This document shows, piece by piece, positions 1 to 8,034 of a stretch of 20,008 nucleotides of DNA. Where the stretch lies: positions 1 to 20,008 of the forward strand of contig CAJUEL010000065.1 of assembly GCA_910585455.1 (NCBI GenBank), given 5' to 3'. The notes beneath the pieces are model-generated. The model saw only the letters and a program-made list of their open reading frames with translations, was not told where the DNA came from and did no database searches. This DNA comes from an uncultured Eisenbergiella sp. Its GTDB lineage: Bacteria; Bacillota; Clostridia; Lachnospirales; Lachnospiraceae. A program made the position numbers and the translations under genes. The stretch's first letter is position 1; each line of letters begins with the position of its first letter.

Positions 1-7
1 AAAAAAG

Positions 8-47
8 AATAAGTCTGTAAGCTGTTTTTCTTGCTTACAAACTTATT
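8..47 (-). terminator. hairpin with A-run on its left side, probable minus-strand or bidirectional terminator
   Basis: Positions 8-22 and 33-47 form a 15-bp stem with one C:A mismatch around a 10-base T-rich loop. The left flank is AAAAAAG, so on the minus strand the hairpin is followed by a T-run, the arrangement of an intrinsic terminator. On the + strand the right flank (ATACGAG) is a poor U-tract. It could end a minus-strand transcript from within the window, where I see no such gene, or be the weak end of a + strand gene lying before the window. Confidence 0.45.
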
Positions 48-66
48 ATACGAGGGAGTGAGCATT

Positions 67-186
67 ATGAAGATCTATTTCAAAGAAGTAGGCGGATACA
101 AGCACAATCGTCACGAGGTATGTTCCTGGCTCGGCTGGGTGATCGGCAAGCTCGTTCTTGTCGGTGCCGGCTATATCATCGGCTAG
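67..186 (+). CDS. small hydrophobic-tailed protein, 39 aa, possibly nonsense-truncated
   Basis: I do not recognise the family. ATG at 67 is preceded by AGGGAG (53-58) at 8-base spacing, a good ribosome binding site, and a strong terminator follows at 314-340, so the unit looks like a real short transcript. The product is basic and aromatic at the N terminus (MKIYFKEVGGYKHNRHEV), then turns hydrophobic (roughly residues 20-39, WLGWVIGKLVLVGAGYIIG), as in a small single-span membrane protein. The stop is TAG at 184-186. The same frame stays open for another 17 hydrophobic codons (VIRGLVISAGMALSNRF) to TGA at 238-240, so the natural protein may be 57 aa with a nonsense mutation, or TAG may be read through. 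No function is proposed. Confidence 0.5.
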   Translation: MKIYFKEVGGYKHNRHEVCSWLGWVIGKLVLVGAGYIIG

Positions 187-281
187 GTCATCCGTGGGCT
201 CGTGATCAGTGCGGGTATGGCCCTGTCCAATCGCTTCTGACCCAGGCAAGACTCCGTATCGGACATCCGGCGCGGGGGAAA

Positions 282-299
282 GGTTGCCTGTCGGCAACC
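282..299 (+). other. short perfect hairpin upstream of the terminator
   Basis: GGTTGCC (282-288), loop TGTC, GGCAACC (293-299) form a perfect 7-bp stem. It lies in the untranslated tail of the small ORF transcript and is not followed by a T-run, so it is a structural RNA element rather than a terminator. The role is unknown. Confidence 0.5.
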
Positions 300-313
300 G
301 CTCTCGACGTAGC

Positions 314-340
314 GTGTGCGCTTAGCGCACACTTTTTTTT
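314..340 (+). terminator. strong rho-independent terminator
   Basis: GTGTGCGC (314-321), loop TTA, GCGCACAC (325-332) form a perfect 8-bp GC-rich stem directly followed by eight T (333-340). It would end the transcript carrying the small ORF at 67-186. Confidence 0.9.
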
Positions 341-469
341 ACCCGGAAATCACCCTGAGAACCTCAGAACGGCTTTTAAGCAATCACCAGGCGACACATA
401 AAAATACGTTCAGTCTGCTCAGGGATGCTCTGCCCGGCCTTTTTCTCCGCTCTGTGAAAAGTAACTGCA

Positions 470-806
470 AGGAAAATTAATTTTCAGTTTGAAGTGAGGA
501 GCGCTGGTCTGCCGGGGCGGGAAATGCGGGTATGGGAGGGACAGAAGATATGGCTTTTCATGGCATGATATCCAGACCGGAGAAATTCCCCCGGTTTCCG
601 GCACATTCCTGTGTCATGGCGCAATACTGTCCGAACGGAGTGAGTTGATTGCGCCATGACACGTTTTGGAATGGGACGGGAACCGGGTGGAATTTCCCGG
701 TTTGGATATAGCAATGAAAAAGTCATATCTTCTGTCCCTCCCATACCCGCATTTCCCGCCCCGGCAGGCCGGCGCTCCCTGTTCCGGATTAAAAATTGAT
801 TTCCCT
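470..806. repeat. 337-bp imperfect palindrome (inverted repeat with 22-base centre)
   Basis: The arms 470-625 and 648-806 are inverted copies. Positions 509-552 and 724-767 are identical over 44 bases. The innermost 15 bp (611-625 and 648-662, GTGTCATGGCGCAAT and its complement) are perfect, around the spacer 626-647. The rest of each arm matches with scattered substitutions and small indels, so the arms have drifted and are not an assembly fold-back artefact. There is no transposase and no convincing ORF; open frames across the arms mirror each other and have no start signals. This fills most of the geneless stretch 341-917. A MITE-like non-autonomous element or a long RNA hairpin are the readings I favour. 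Confidence 0.85.
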
Positions 807-825
807 GGCTTCCGGCAAGCTTTTG

Positions 826-854
826 TTTACAGATTCGGCTTTCGATGCTAAAAT
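826..854 (+). promoter_or_regulatory. candidate sigma-A promoter for the AAA-ATPase pseudogene
   Basis: TTTACA (826-831), a 17-bp spacer and TAAAAT (849-854) match sigma-A promoter spacing. They lie about 60-70 bases upstream of the start codon of the AAA-ATPase remnant. The match is to two boxes only, so this is suggestive. Confidence 0.45.
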
Positions 855-917
855 AATGCTATGCGGGCGGGAGCTTTTGAAAAGAAGGTCTGCGAATCGC
901 GTTGCGCATGCGGGGGT

Positions 918-2261
918 ATGGATATGGATTATAAGCCATTGCCGATCGGAGTCAGCGATTTCGCTGAAATGATCCGGAATGATTATTACTATGTGGATAA
1001 AACGTTGATGATACGGGATCTGCTGAATAACAGAACAAAGGTTACGCTCTTTACGCGTCCGCGTCGTTTTGGAAAGACGCTCAACATGAGCATGCTCAAA
1101 TATTTTTTCGAGGATGACAGGGACAGGGAAGGAAATGGAAGGGACTGGTCACAGCTTTTTGGCGGGCTTAAGATCATGGAGGCGGGACCAAAATATATGT
1201 CCCATATGGGACAATATCCGGTGATCTGTCTGACCTTCAAGGATGCGAAGCGGCCGGATTACCGGGAATCCTTCCGGTAGCTTGCGGATGCGATCACGTA
1301 TGAGTTCAAACGCCACGCCTTTGTGGCAGACTGTCCGGCGCTGTCCGGAGAGAAAGACAGATACGAAAAATTCATGTCAGAAGAGGCATCGGAGGAGGAG
1401 TATGCGAAATCTGTTCTGTTTCTTTCCCGGTGCCTGGAGACTTATTATGGGAAAAAGGCGGTTGTGCTGATCGATGAATATGATGTGCCACTGGAAAATT
1501 CTTTTGCGCGCGGTTTTTATGACGAAATGGCAGATTTTATCAGGGCTTTGTTTGAGAGCGGTCTAAAGGACAACGCCAGTCTGGAATTTGCGGTGATCAC
1601 AGGCTGTCTGCGCGTGTCGAAGGAAAGTATTTTTACAGGGCTGAACAACCTCAATATTGTCTCCATCAGAAGCGCGAATTTTGATGAATACTTTGGTTTT
1701 CAGACAGAGGAAGTGAAGGCGCTCTGTCATGATTATGGTATCGATGATCAATATGAAACGGTGAAGGACTGGTATGATGGATATACCTTCGGGCTGACGG
1801 ATATTTATAATCCCTGGAGCGTGCTCCGGTATGTTTTTGACGTCCTGCCCAACAAAAGCTGGCTGCCAATGGCCTATTGGGCGAACACCTCTTCCAATGA
1901 CATTGTGAAAACGCTGATCGAGCATGCCGATGATGTGGACAGGGAAAAAATTGAGGAGCTGATCGCGGGGGGCACGATAGAAATACAGATTCATGAGGAT
2001 ATCACGTATGACGAAATTTACGAGGATGGGGATAATCTTTGGAACTTTCTGTATTTTACCGGGTATTTTCGCAAAATAAAGGAATGGATGGAGGGAAGGA
2101 CAATCCGTGCACAGCTCGCCCTTCCCAATAAGGAAGTGCACTATATTTTTGAACAGAAGGTACAGAGATGGTTTCGCGACAGGGTAAAGAGCAGGGATAT
2201 GAAGCCTTTTTGGAATCGCTTTTTGCGGCAAGGAGTGCGCCGTGCGCTGCAGTCCGTATGA
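918..2261 (+). pseudogene. broken AAA-ATPase of the PDDEXK_9-linked family (internal TAG, frameshift, truncated)
   Basis: This is a relative of the intact gene at 6116-7744. The start is ATG at 918 or 924 behind a G-rich ribosome binding site. The AAA-ATPase-like domain shows the Walker A variant RPRRFGKT and Walker B (VVLIDEYDVPL); WYDGY and PNKE motifs typical of the family follow. Three lesions are visible. TAG at 1278-1280 falls in frame between SFR and LADAITYEFKRH, most simply a CAG to TAG change. About position 2202 the family-like reading shifts by one base: frame 3 gives RDMKPFWNR while the overlapping frame gives EAFLESLFAARSAP. The reading then ends at about 2261, so the C-terminal PD-(D/E)XK nuclease region of about 100 residues is missing and rluF begins directly. 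The family's biological role is unclear. Confidence 0.85.
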
Positions 2262-2296
2262 AACAGACAGGATGGGAGAAAAGAGGGAGGAACGGC

Positions 2297-3211
2297 ATGG
2301 AACGGCTGAATAAGTATTTATCTGAGGCAGGCATCTGCTCCCGCAGGGAGGCGGACCGGCTCATTGAAGAGGGGAAAGTCCTTGTGAACGGAAAGGCCGC
2401 CGAAACAGGCATGAAGGTGGATGATTCGGATAAAATAACGGTGGATGGCAAAGCGGTTGCCGGCAAAGAGAAAAAGGTGGTGCTCGCCTATTATAAGCCC
2501 GTCGGTGTGGTCTGTACGGAACGGGACAGGCATGCGCAGGTGACGATCCGGGATGTATTTGATTATCCGGTGCGGGTGACCTACGCGGGACGTCTGGATA
2601 AGGATTCGGAAGGGCTGCTTCTGATGACGAATGACGGCGATCTGATCAACAATCTGATGCGGGCGGCTAATTTTCATGAAAAGGAATATCTGGTGCGGGT
2701 GAACAAGCCCATGAGCCGGGAATTTTTAAAGAAAATGTCCGAGGGCGTCCTGCTAAAGGAGCTTAAAGTGAAAACCCGAGCCTGTTTCGTGAAGGAAGAA
2801 GGGAAGTTTGTATTCCGCATCATCCTGACCCAGGGCATCAACCGGCAGATTCGGCGGATGTGTAAGGAACTGGGGTATGAGGTGGTAAGCATCCGCCGGG
2901 TGCGCGTGGCGAATATTTTGCTGGGGGAGATGCAGCCCGGAGAGGTGCGCCCGATCATGGGCGACGAGCGGAAGGCGCTCTATGATCATGTGGCGCAGAA
3001 TGTGTCGCGGGGCATCGCGAATCAGAACAGGCAGAAGAATAAAAGCGCCCAAAAGCAGGCAGAGCAGTTCCCAAAGGGTGGGCAGAAGCCGCAAGGCAAA
3101 GGGGAGCAGTCCCAAAGGTCCTCAAAAGGGAAACAGGATTTGAAACCGCAGGCCGGATATTATAAAAGGCCCGTAACAGGGCAAAAAGGCAGGACAGGAA
3201 GACATGAATGA
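2297..3211 (+). CDS. rluF: 23S rRNA pseudouridine synthase, RluF-like, with basic C-terminal tail
   Basis: The enzyme isomerises a uridine of 23S rRNA to pseudouridine in the cytoplasm (U2604 for E. coli RluF). ATG at 2297 follows AGGGAGG (2284-2290); the open frame reaches back to 2168, but that stretch is the tail of the preceding pseudogene. An S4 RNA-binding domain is at about residues 1-50 (LNKYLSEAGICSRREAD). The RsuA/RluB/E/F catalytic domain follows with YYKPVGV and GRLDKDSEGLLLMTNDGD, in which Asp101 is the catalytic aspartate. HEKEYLV and ILTQGINRQIRRMC point to RluF rather than RluB. After about residue 235 there is a Lys/Gln/Gly-rich, probably disordered basic tail to residue 304, likely an RNA-binding extension. 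The gene overlaps ligA by 8 bases, implying one transcript and coupled translation. Confidence 0.85.
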   Translation: MERLNKYLSEAGICSRREADRLIEEGKVLVNGKAAETGMKVDDSDKITVDGKAVAGKEKKVVLAYYKPVGVVCTERDRHAQVTIRDVFDYPVRVTYAGRLDKDSEGLLLMTNDGDLINNLMRAANFHEKEYLVRVNKPMSREFLKKMSEGVLLKELKVKTRACFVKEEGKFVFRIILTQGINRQIRRMCKELGYEVVSIRRVRVANILLGEMQPGEVRPIMGDERKALYDHVAQNVSRGIANQNRQKNKSAQKQAEQFPKGGQKPQGKGEQSQRSSKGKQDLKPQAGYYKRPVTGQKGRTGRHE

Positions 3212-5180
3212 TACGGAGAGAATGAAGGAGCTGATCGCGCGTTTGCAGGAAGCGGCGAAGGCTTATTATGCGCAGGATCGGGAAATCATGAGTAACCTGG
3301 AATATGACAGCCTCTATGACGAGCTGGTTGCGCTGGAGGAAAAAACGGGGGTCACGCTGGCGGGAAGCCCTACGGTATCTGTGGGCTATGAGGCGGTGGA
3401 TGAGCTGCCGAAGGAGCGTCATGAAAGTCCCATGCTCTCTTTGGGAAAGACCAAGAGCAGGGAAGAGCTTTCCGAATGGCTGGGAGAGCAGAAGGGAATT
3501 CTGTCCTGGAAGCTGGACGGGCTGACCGTCGTGCTGACCTACCGGGAGGGACAGCTTGCCAGAGCGGTCACACGGGGCAACGGGGAAGTGGGCGAGGTCA
3601 TCACGGGAAACGCGAAAACCTTTTGTAATATTCCTTACCGGATTCCTTTTTTGGGGGAGCTGGTGCTGCGGGGAGAAGCGGTGATCAGCTATCGCGATTT
3701 TGAAAAAATCAATGAAGAGATCGAGGATGCCGCCGCCCGGTATAAAAATCCCCGGAACCTCTGTTCCGGTTCTGTGCGCCAGTTAAACAGCGAAATCACG
3801 GCGAAGCGAAACGTCCGCTTTTATGCTTTTATGCTGGTGCGGGCCGAAGGGGCAGATTTTGAAAACTCCCGGGAAAAGCAGTTTCTTTTTTTACGGGAGC
3901 AGGGCTTTGAAACGGTGGAGTACCAAAGCGTAACGGCACAGACCGTGGTCGATGGGGTGGCGGATTTTGAAAAGAGGATCGAATCCAATCCGGTTCCCTC
4001 GGACGGGCTTGTGCTGATGTATGACGATATCGCCTACGGGGAATCTCTGGGCACAACGGCGAAGTTTCCCCGCAGCTCCATCGCCTTTAAATGGGCGGAT
4101 GAGCTGGCGGAGACGACCCTGCGGGAAATCGAGTGGAGCGCCAGCCGGACAGGGCTGATCAATCCAGTGGCGATTTTTGACCCGGTGGAGCTGGAGGGCA
4201 CCACGGTGAGCCGCGCCAGCGTCCACAACGTGAGCATTGTAAAGGAGCTTAAGCTTGGCATCGGCGACAGGATCACCGTATATAAGGCGAATATGATCAT
4301 CCCCCAGATCGCGGAGAACCTGACGGGAAGCGGGAAGCTTACCATTCCCCAATCCTGTCCCGTGTGCGGCGGACCGACGAAAATCAACCGGGAAAACGAT
4401 ACGGAAACCCTCGTCTGCACAAACGCGGACTGCGACGCAAAAAAGATCAAGTCCTTCACGCTTTTTGTGAGCCGGGACGGGATGAACATCGACGGGCTTT
4501 CGGAGGCGACGCTGGAAAAATTTCTGGCGCGTGGGTTTCTGCACACCTACGCGGATTTGTTTCATCTGGACCGTTACCGGGAGGAGATCGTGGAAATGGA
4601 GGGCTTTGGAGAAAAGTCCTACCAGAACCTGCAAAACAGTCTGGAAACGGCGCGTCATACCACACTGCCCAGACTGATTTACAGCATGGGAATTCCCAAC
4701 ATCGGCATCGCCAACGCGAAAATGATCTGCCGGGAATATAAAAACGATCTGGATAAAATGCTGAATGCGCCCATCGAGGATTTGAGCGCCATCGACGGAG
4801 TGGGACCTGTCATCGCAGCCGCTTTTTGTGATTTCTGGAAAAATGAAAAAAACAGGACGGCGCTTGCGACGCTGCTTTCGGAAGTTACGATTGAGGAGGA
4901 AATTTTTACGGAGGAAAATCAGCCCCTTTCCGGCAAGGTATTCGTCATCACCGGAAGCCTTTTGCATTTTGAAAACAGGAATGCCCTGAAGGAAAAAATC
5001 GAAGCGCTGGGCGGTAAGGTGACGGGAAGCGTGACGGGAAAGACCGGCTTTTTGATCAACAATGACAGCACCTCCAATTCTGCCAAAAACAAAAAGGCGA
5101 AGGAGCTGGGCGTGCAGATCATTACGGAAGATGAATTTATCAGAGACTTTCTGGGAGGAGGAGAGGAAAATGCCGATTAA
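3204..5180 (+). CDS. ligA: NAD-dependent DNA ligase LigA
   Basis: LigA seals nicks in duplex DNA using NAD+ during replication and repair. At 658 aa it has the usual length and domain order. An N-terminal Ia domain (YYAQDREIMSNLEYD) is followed by the adenylation domain with WKLDG, where Lys103 is the AMP-accepting lysine, then an OB fold. A Cys4 zinc finger uses C385, C388, C405 and C410. HhH repeats follow (GFGEKSYQNL, IDGVGPVIAAAF), and a C-terminal BRCT domain starts about residue 580 (LSGKVFVITGSL, ALGGKVTGSVTGKTGFLI). The usual TRGDG motif reads TRGNG here. ATG at 3204 lies inside the end of rluF, and the 3' end overlaps metA by 11 bases, so the three genes are read as an operon. The sequence diverges from E. 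coli LigA in the adenylation domain, but all key motifs are present. Confidence 0.97.
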   Translation: MNDTERMKELIARLQEAAKAYYAQDREIMSNLEYDSLYDELVALEEKTGVTLAGSPTVSVGYEAVDELPKERHESPMLSLGKTKSREELSEWLGEQKGILSWKLDGLTVVLTYREGQLARAVTRGNGEVGEVITGNAKTFCNIPYRIPFLGELVLRGEAVISYRDFEKINEEIEDAAARYKNPRNLCSGSVRQLNSEITAKRNVRFYAFMLVRAEGADFENSREKQFLFLREQGFETVEYQSVTAQTVVDGVADFEKRIESNPVPSDGLVLMYDDIAYGESLGTTAKFPRSSIAFKWADELAETTLREIEWSASRTGLINPVAIFDPVELEGTTVSRASVHNVSIVKELKLGIGDRITVYKANMIIPQIAENLTGSGKLTIPQSCPVCGGPTKINRENDTETLVCTNADCDAKKIKSFTLFVSRDGMNIDGLSEATLEKFLARGFLHTYADLFHLDRYREEIVEMEGFGEKSYQNLQNSLETARHTTLPRLIYSMGIPNIGIANAKMICREYKNDLDKMLNAPIEDLSAIDGVGPVIAAAFCDFWKNEKNRTALATLLSEVTIEEEIFTEENQPLSGKVFVITGSLLHFENRNALKEKIEALGGKVTGSVTGKTGFLINNDSTSNSAKNKKAKELGVQIITEDEFIRDFLGGGEENAD

Positions 5181-6084
5181 AATACAGAGCGATCTGCCGG
5201 CGAGAGAAATACTGGATAATGAAAATATATTTGTGATGGATGAGCACCGCGCCATGCATCAGGACATGCGTCCGCTGCAGATCTGTATTTTGAATTTAAT
5301 GCCGGTCAAGCAGGATACGGAGCTGCACCTTCTGCGCTCCCTTTCCAACACGCCTCTGCAGGTGGATGTGACGTTCATGAAAATGAACAGCCATGTTTCC
5401 ATGAACACCTCCACCACCCATTTAAATAAGTTCTATGATACCTTTGATGAGCTGAAGGAAAATAAATACGATGGATTGATCATCACCGGCGCGCCGGTGG
5501 AACAGATTCCCTTTGAAGAGGTGGATTACTGGGAAGAGCTGTGCACCATCATGGAGTGGTCCAAAACCCATGTGCACTCCACCTTTCACATCTGCTGGGG
5601 CGCGCAGGCGGGGCTTTATTACCATTTCGGACTGAATAAGGTGGCGCTTCCGGAAAAGCTGTTCGGCGTTTTTTCCCATCGGGTGCTTAACAGAAAGGTG
5701 CCGCTGGTGCGGGGCTTTGACGACGTGTTTTATATCCCTCACAGCAGACATACCGCCACGCCTGCGGCGTCCATCCATGCCTGTAAGGCGCTCACGGTCA
5801 TGGCGGAGTCCGAAAAGGCGGGGGTACTTTTGTGCATGACGGAGGGAGGAAGCCAGATTTTTGTCATGGGGCATCCGGAGTATGACCGTTATACGCTGCA
5901 CAATGAGTATAAGAGGGATGTCGATAAGGGATTGCCGATTCATGTGCCGGAAAACTATTATCCGCAGGATGATCCGGCACAGAAGCCGCTTCTGTCCTGG
6001 AGGGCGCACTGTAACAATCTTTACACGAACTGGCTGAATTATTACGTGTACCAGACGACGCCTTATGACATCCGTGAAATCTGA
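5170..6084 (+). CDS. metA: homoserine O-acyltransferase MetA, predicted acetyl-CoA specific
   Basis: This enzyme activates the hydroxyl of homoserine in the first committed step of methionine synthesis. ATG at 5170 has an excellent ribosome binding site (GGAGGAGAGG, 5156-5165) inside the end of ligA; earlier in-frame starts are ligA codons. The 304-aa length fits the MetA family. The fold is glutamine amidotransferase-like with Cys142 as nucleophile (HICWGAQAG) and the His235/Glu237 pair (GHPEYD). NLMPVKQDTE and TFMKMNSH are family hallmarks. Residue 111, in ITGAPVEQIPFE, is Glu. From published work on this family, Glu at this site goes with acetyl-CoA use and Gly with succinyl-CoA, so the product is probably O-acetylhomoserine, despite the usual succinyltransferase label. 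I see no riboswitch in front of it; regulation would come from the operon promoter. Confidence 0.95.
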   Translation: MPIKIQSDLPAREILDNENIFVMDEHRAMHQDMRPLQICILNLMPVKQDTELHLLRSLSNTPLQVDVTFMKMNSHVSMNTSTTHLNKFYDTFDELKENKYDGLIITGAPVEQIPFEEVDYWEELCTIMEWSKTHVHSTFHICWGAQAGLYYHFGLNKVALPEKLFGVFSHRVLNRKVPLVRGFDDVFYIPHSRHTATPAASIHACKALTVMAESEKAGVLLCMTEGGSQIFVMGHPEYDRYTLHNEYKRDVDKGLPIHVPENYYPQDDPAQKPLLSWRAHCNNLYTNWLNYYVYQTTPYDIREI

Positions 6085-6115
6085 AAAGGCCGGTAAATAT
6101 GCGGGGGATGTATTT

Positions 6116-7744
6116 ATGGGAGTTTATTTAAACAGTGCCAGTCCATATACCATGTATACAAGTGAGCAGAAAAAGCCGTATTTTGTGGATAAAACCCGGA
6201 TCATAGAGGAATTGCTGCCTCTGATACAGCAGGGGAATAACCATCTTTGCATCACCAGACCCCGCAGGTTCGGGAAAACGGTCATGGCAAATATGATCGG
6301 AGCTTTTTTCGGGAAGGGACAGGACAGCAGTGGGATTTTTGGCAGCCTGCTGATCGGGAAAGAGAAAGAAATCATGGACCACATGAACCGGTACAATGTA
6401 GTATACATTTCTTTCAATGAGCTGCCAAGGGCATGCAAATCCTATGGGCAGTACATCAACCGGATTGAGGAGCGTCTGATCCGTGATCTGAAAGAAGCCT
6501 ATCCGGACTGCAGGCTATCGGACGAAGACGCTGTCTGGGATGCCTTTACGCAGGTGTTTTTGCGCAAAGGTGAGCAGTTTGTATTTGTGCTGGATGAATG
6601 GGATTTTATTTTTCACAGGGATTTTATCACGGAAGAAGACCGGCAGGATTATCTTTTCTTCTTAAGCAATCTGTTAAAGGATAAGGCATATGTTGCGCTT
6701 TCGTATATGACAGGGATTCTGCCAATAGCGAAATACTCCAGCGGTTCGGAATTGAACATGTTTCTGGAGTTTTCCATGGTCAGCCAGAGAAGCTTCAGCA
6801 GCTATTTCGGTTTTACGGAACCGGAGGTCAGAGAGCTTTATGTCAGATATCAGGAACGGAATGCCGTTTCGCGGAATGTGAGTCCGGAGGGGCTTAAGGA
6901 GTGGTATGACGGTTACCATACGGCATCGGGTGTGAATGTGTACAACCCCCGGTCGGTTGTGGCGGCGTTAAGCTATAACCAGTTAGCAAATTACTGGACG
7001 GGTTCCGGTCCCTATGATGAGATTTTTTATTATATCCGCAATAATATCGCAGATATCCGCAATGATCTTGCGCTGATGATCGCCGGGGAGGCTGTTCCAG
7101 CCAAAGTGCAGGAATATGCCGCTACGTCCATGAATCTACAGACAAAGGATGAAATATTTTCTGCGATGGTGGTCTATGGCTTTTTAAGCTATGAGAACGG
7201 AAGGGTCAGAATTCCTAATAAGGAGCTGATGGATCGCTTTTCTGATATGGTTCAAAAAGAAACTTCATTAGGCTATGTTAACCGTCTGGCAATGGAATCC
7301 GCCCGTATGCTGAAAGCGACCCTTGCCGGGAATGTGAAGGAGATGGCGGAAATTCTGGAGTATGCCCACAATTCGGAAACACCGCTGTTTGCATATAATA
7401 GAGAAGCTGAGCTGGCTGCCATAGTAAATCTGGTATATCTGTCAGCACGGGATGTTTATGATATTCAGCGGGAAGATAAAGGCGGTACCGGGTATGTGGA
7501 CTTCATCTTTTACCCGAAAACAGACAGGGCAGCTGACTGTCTGATACTTGAATGCAAGGTTGACCATACGCCGGAAGAAGCGATTGCCCAGATTAAGGAC
7601 AGGGAGTATGCTTTGCGGTTTGCGGGGAAGCTGGGAGAAGAGCCTCATTATACGGGGAGAGTGCTGGGCATTGGCATAGGCTATGACCGGAGCAGGAAGA
7701 AGCACAGATGTGCGGTGGAGGTTCTCAGGCAGAAACAGGAATGA
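6116..7744 (+). CDS. AAA-ATPase-like protein with C-terminal PD-(D/E)XK nuclease domain
   Basis: Intact 542-aa member of the family (AAA-ATPase_like followed by PDDEXK_9) that is broken at 918-2261. I chose ATG at 6116 because GGGGGA (6103-6108) sits 7 bases before it and MGVYLNSAS is a typical family start; the frame is open back to 6065 inside metA. A Walker A variant PRRFGKT has Lys54. Walker B is FVFVLDEWDF with Asp160/Glu161. WYDGYH and IPNKE mark the middle of the protein. The nuclease-like core is YVDFIFYP (Asp462) and LECKV (Glu479-x-Lys481). The family is abundant in Clostridia and Bacteroidetes in many copies per genome. Its job is not settled; proposals include mobile-element or defence-related functions. 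The stop overlaps the next ATG as ATGA. Confidence 0.88.
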   Translation: MGVYLNSASPYTMYTSEQKKPYFVDKTRIIEELLPLIQQGNNHLCITRPRRFGKTVMANMIGAFFGKGQDSSGIFGSLLIGKEKEIMDHMNRYNVVYISFNELPRACKSYGQYINRIEERLIRDLKEAYPDCRLSDEDAVWDAFTQVFLRKGEQFVFVLDEWDFIFHRDFITEEDRQDYLFFLSNLLKDKAYVALSYMTGILPIAKYSSGSELNMFLEFSMVSQRSFSSYFGFTEPEVRELYVRYQERNAVSRNVSPEGLKEWYDGYHTASGVNVYNPRSVVAALSYNQLANYWTGSGPYDEIFYYIRNNIADIRNDLALMIAGEAVPAKVQEYAATSMNLQTKDEIFSAMVVYGFLSYENGRVRIPNKELMDRFSDMVQKETSLGYVNRLAMESARMLKATLAGNVKEMAEILEYAHNSETPLFAYNREAELAAIVNLVYLSARDVYDIQREDKGGTGYVDFIFYPKTDRAADCLILECKVDHTPEEAIAQIKDREYALRFAGKLGEEPHYTGRVLGIGIGYDRSRKKHRCAVEVLRQKQE

Positions 7745-7941
7745 TATATTATGTGCTGGATGCGGTTCTGTTTCCCACCCAGATCGTTGTTACAAAGGAG
7801 CTGGACAGAAAAAATCATATGTGGCTGTCAGAGCTGTCTGAGGGAATGGGGAAGCAGGATATGAAGGAGCTGCTTGAACGGATTAGACAAGGGGAGAGTT
7901 CCGGAAACGGAACGCTCCCTTATTTTATTTATCGGATATAA
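7741..7941 (+). pseudogene. front fragment of a split Clostridia hypothetical protein
   Basis: ATG at 7741 overlaps the stop of the preceding gene (ATGA). The frame reads MIYYVLDAVLFPTQIVVTKE, then KNHMWLSELSEGM and DMKELLERIRQ. I recognise this as an internal part of a family common in Lachnospiraceae, in which a longer N-terminal domain precedes this motif and a segment like DRELADSVLEVS follows it. The N-terminal domain is absent. After about residue 50 the reading runs into a terminator hairpin (7891-7931) and an unrelated end (GNGTLPYFIYRI). The missing continuation is found at 10063-10227. The piece may still be translated as a 66-aa peptide, but I treat it as a remnant. The family assignment is from memory and untested. 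Confidence 0.65.
7891..7931 (+). terminator. rho-independent terminator after the AAA-ATPase gene
   Basis: GGGAG (7892-7896) pairs with CTCCC (7915-7919) and GTTCC (7898-7902) with GGAAC (7909-7913), with one internal A·G mismatch and the loop GGAAAC. TTATTTTATTT follows. It separates the AAA-ATPase transcript from the rtcB-prfH unit. Confidence 0.75.
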
Positions 7942-7958
7942 AAGATGAAAACAGATAC

Positions 7959-7987
7959 TTGCCAATTCTGAATTCCTGTGTTATCAT
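7959..7987 (+). promoter_or_regulatory. sigma-A promoter of the rtcB-prfH unit
   Basis: TTGCCA (7959-7964), an exact 17-bp spacer and TATCAT (7982-7987) give a strong consensus-like promoter. Transcription would begin near 7994, giving a leader of about 220 bases before rtcB that contains a small ORF and a terminator. Confidence 0.75.
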
Positions 7988-8034
7988 TTATCCGTTGCAA
8001 ATAGTAATTATGTTTACCGAAAGGAGGAACCGCC

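Noticed and set aside
484..851. Short ORFs on both strands in the palindrome (484-744 minus, 666-851 plus, 419-604 minus)
   Set aside because: Their peptides mirror each other because the DNA is an inverted repeat; none has a ribosome binding site or a known domain.
1563..2231. 222-codon minus-strand ORF
   Set aside because: It is antisense to the AAA-ATPase remnant, whose family motifs are clear on the + strand.
5062..5169. N-terminal extension of metA
   Set aside because: It is out-of-frame ligA coding sequence; the MetA start MPIKIQSDLPA and a strong ribosome binding site fix the start at 5170.
3891..5255. 454-codon minus-strand ORF opposite ligA and metA
   Set aside because: It is the antisense shadow of GC-rich ligA codons, spans a gene boundary and has no recognisable domain; ligA is certain on the + strand.
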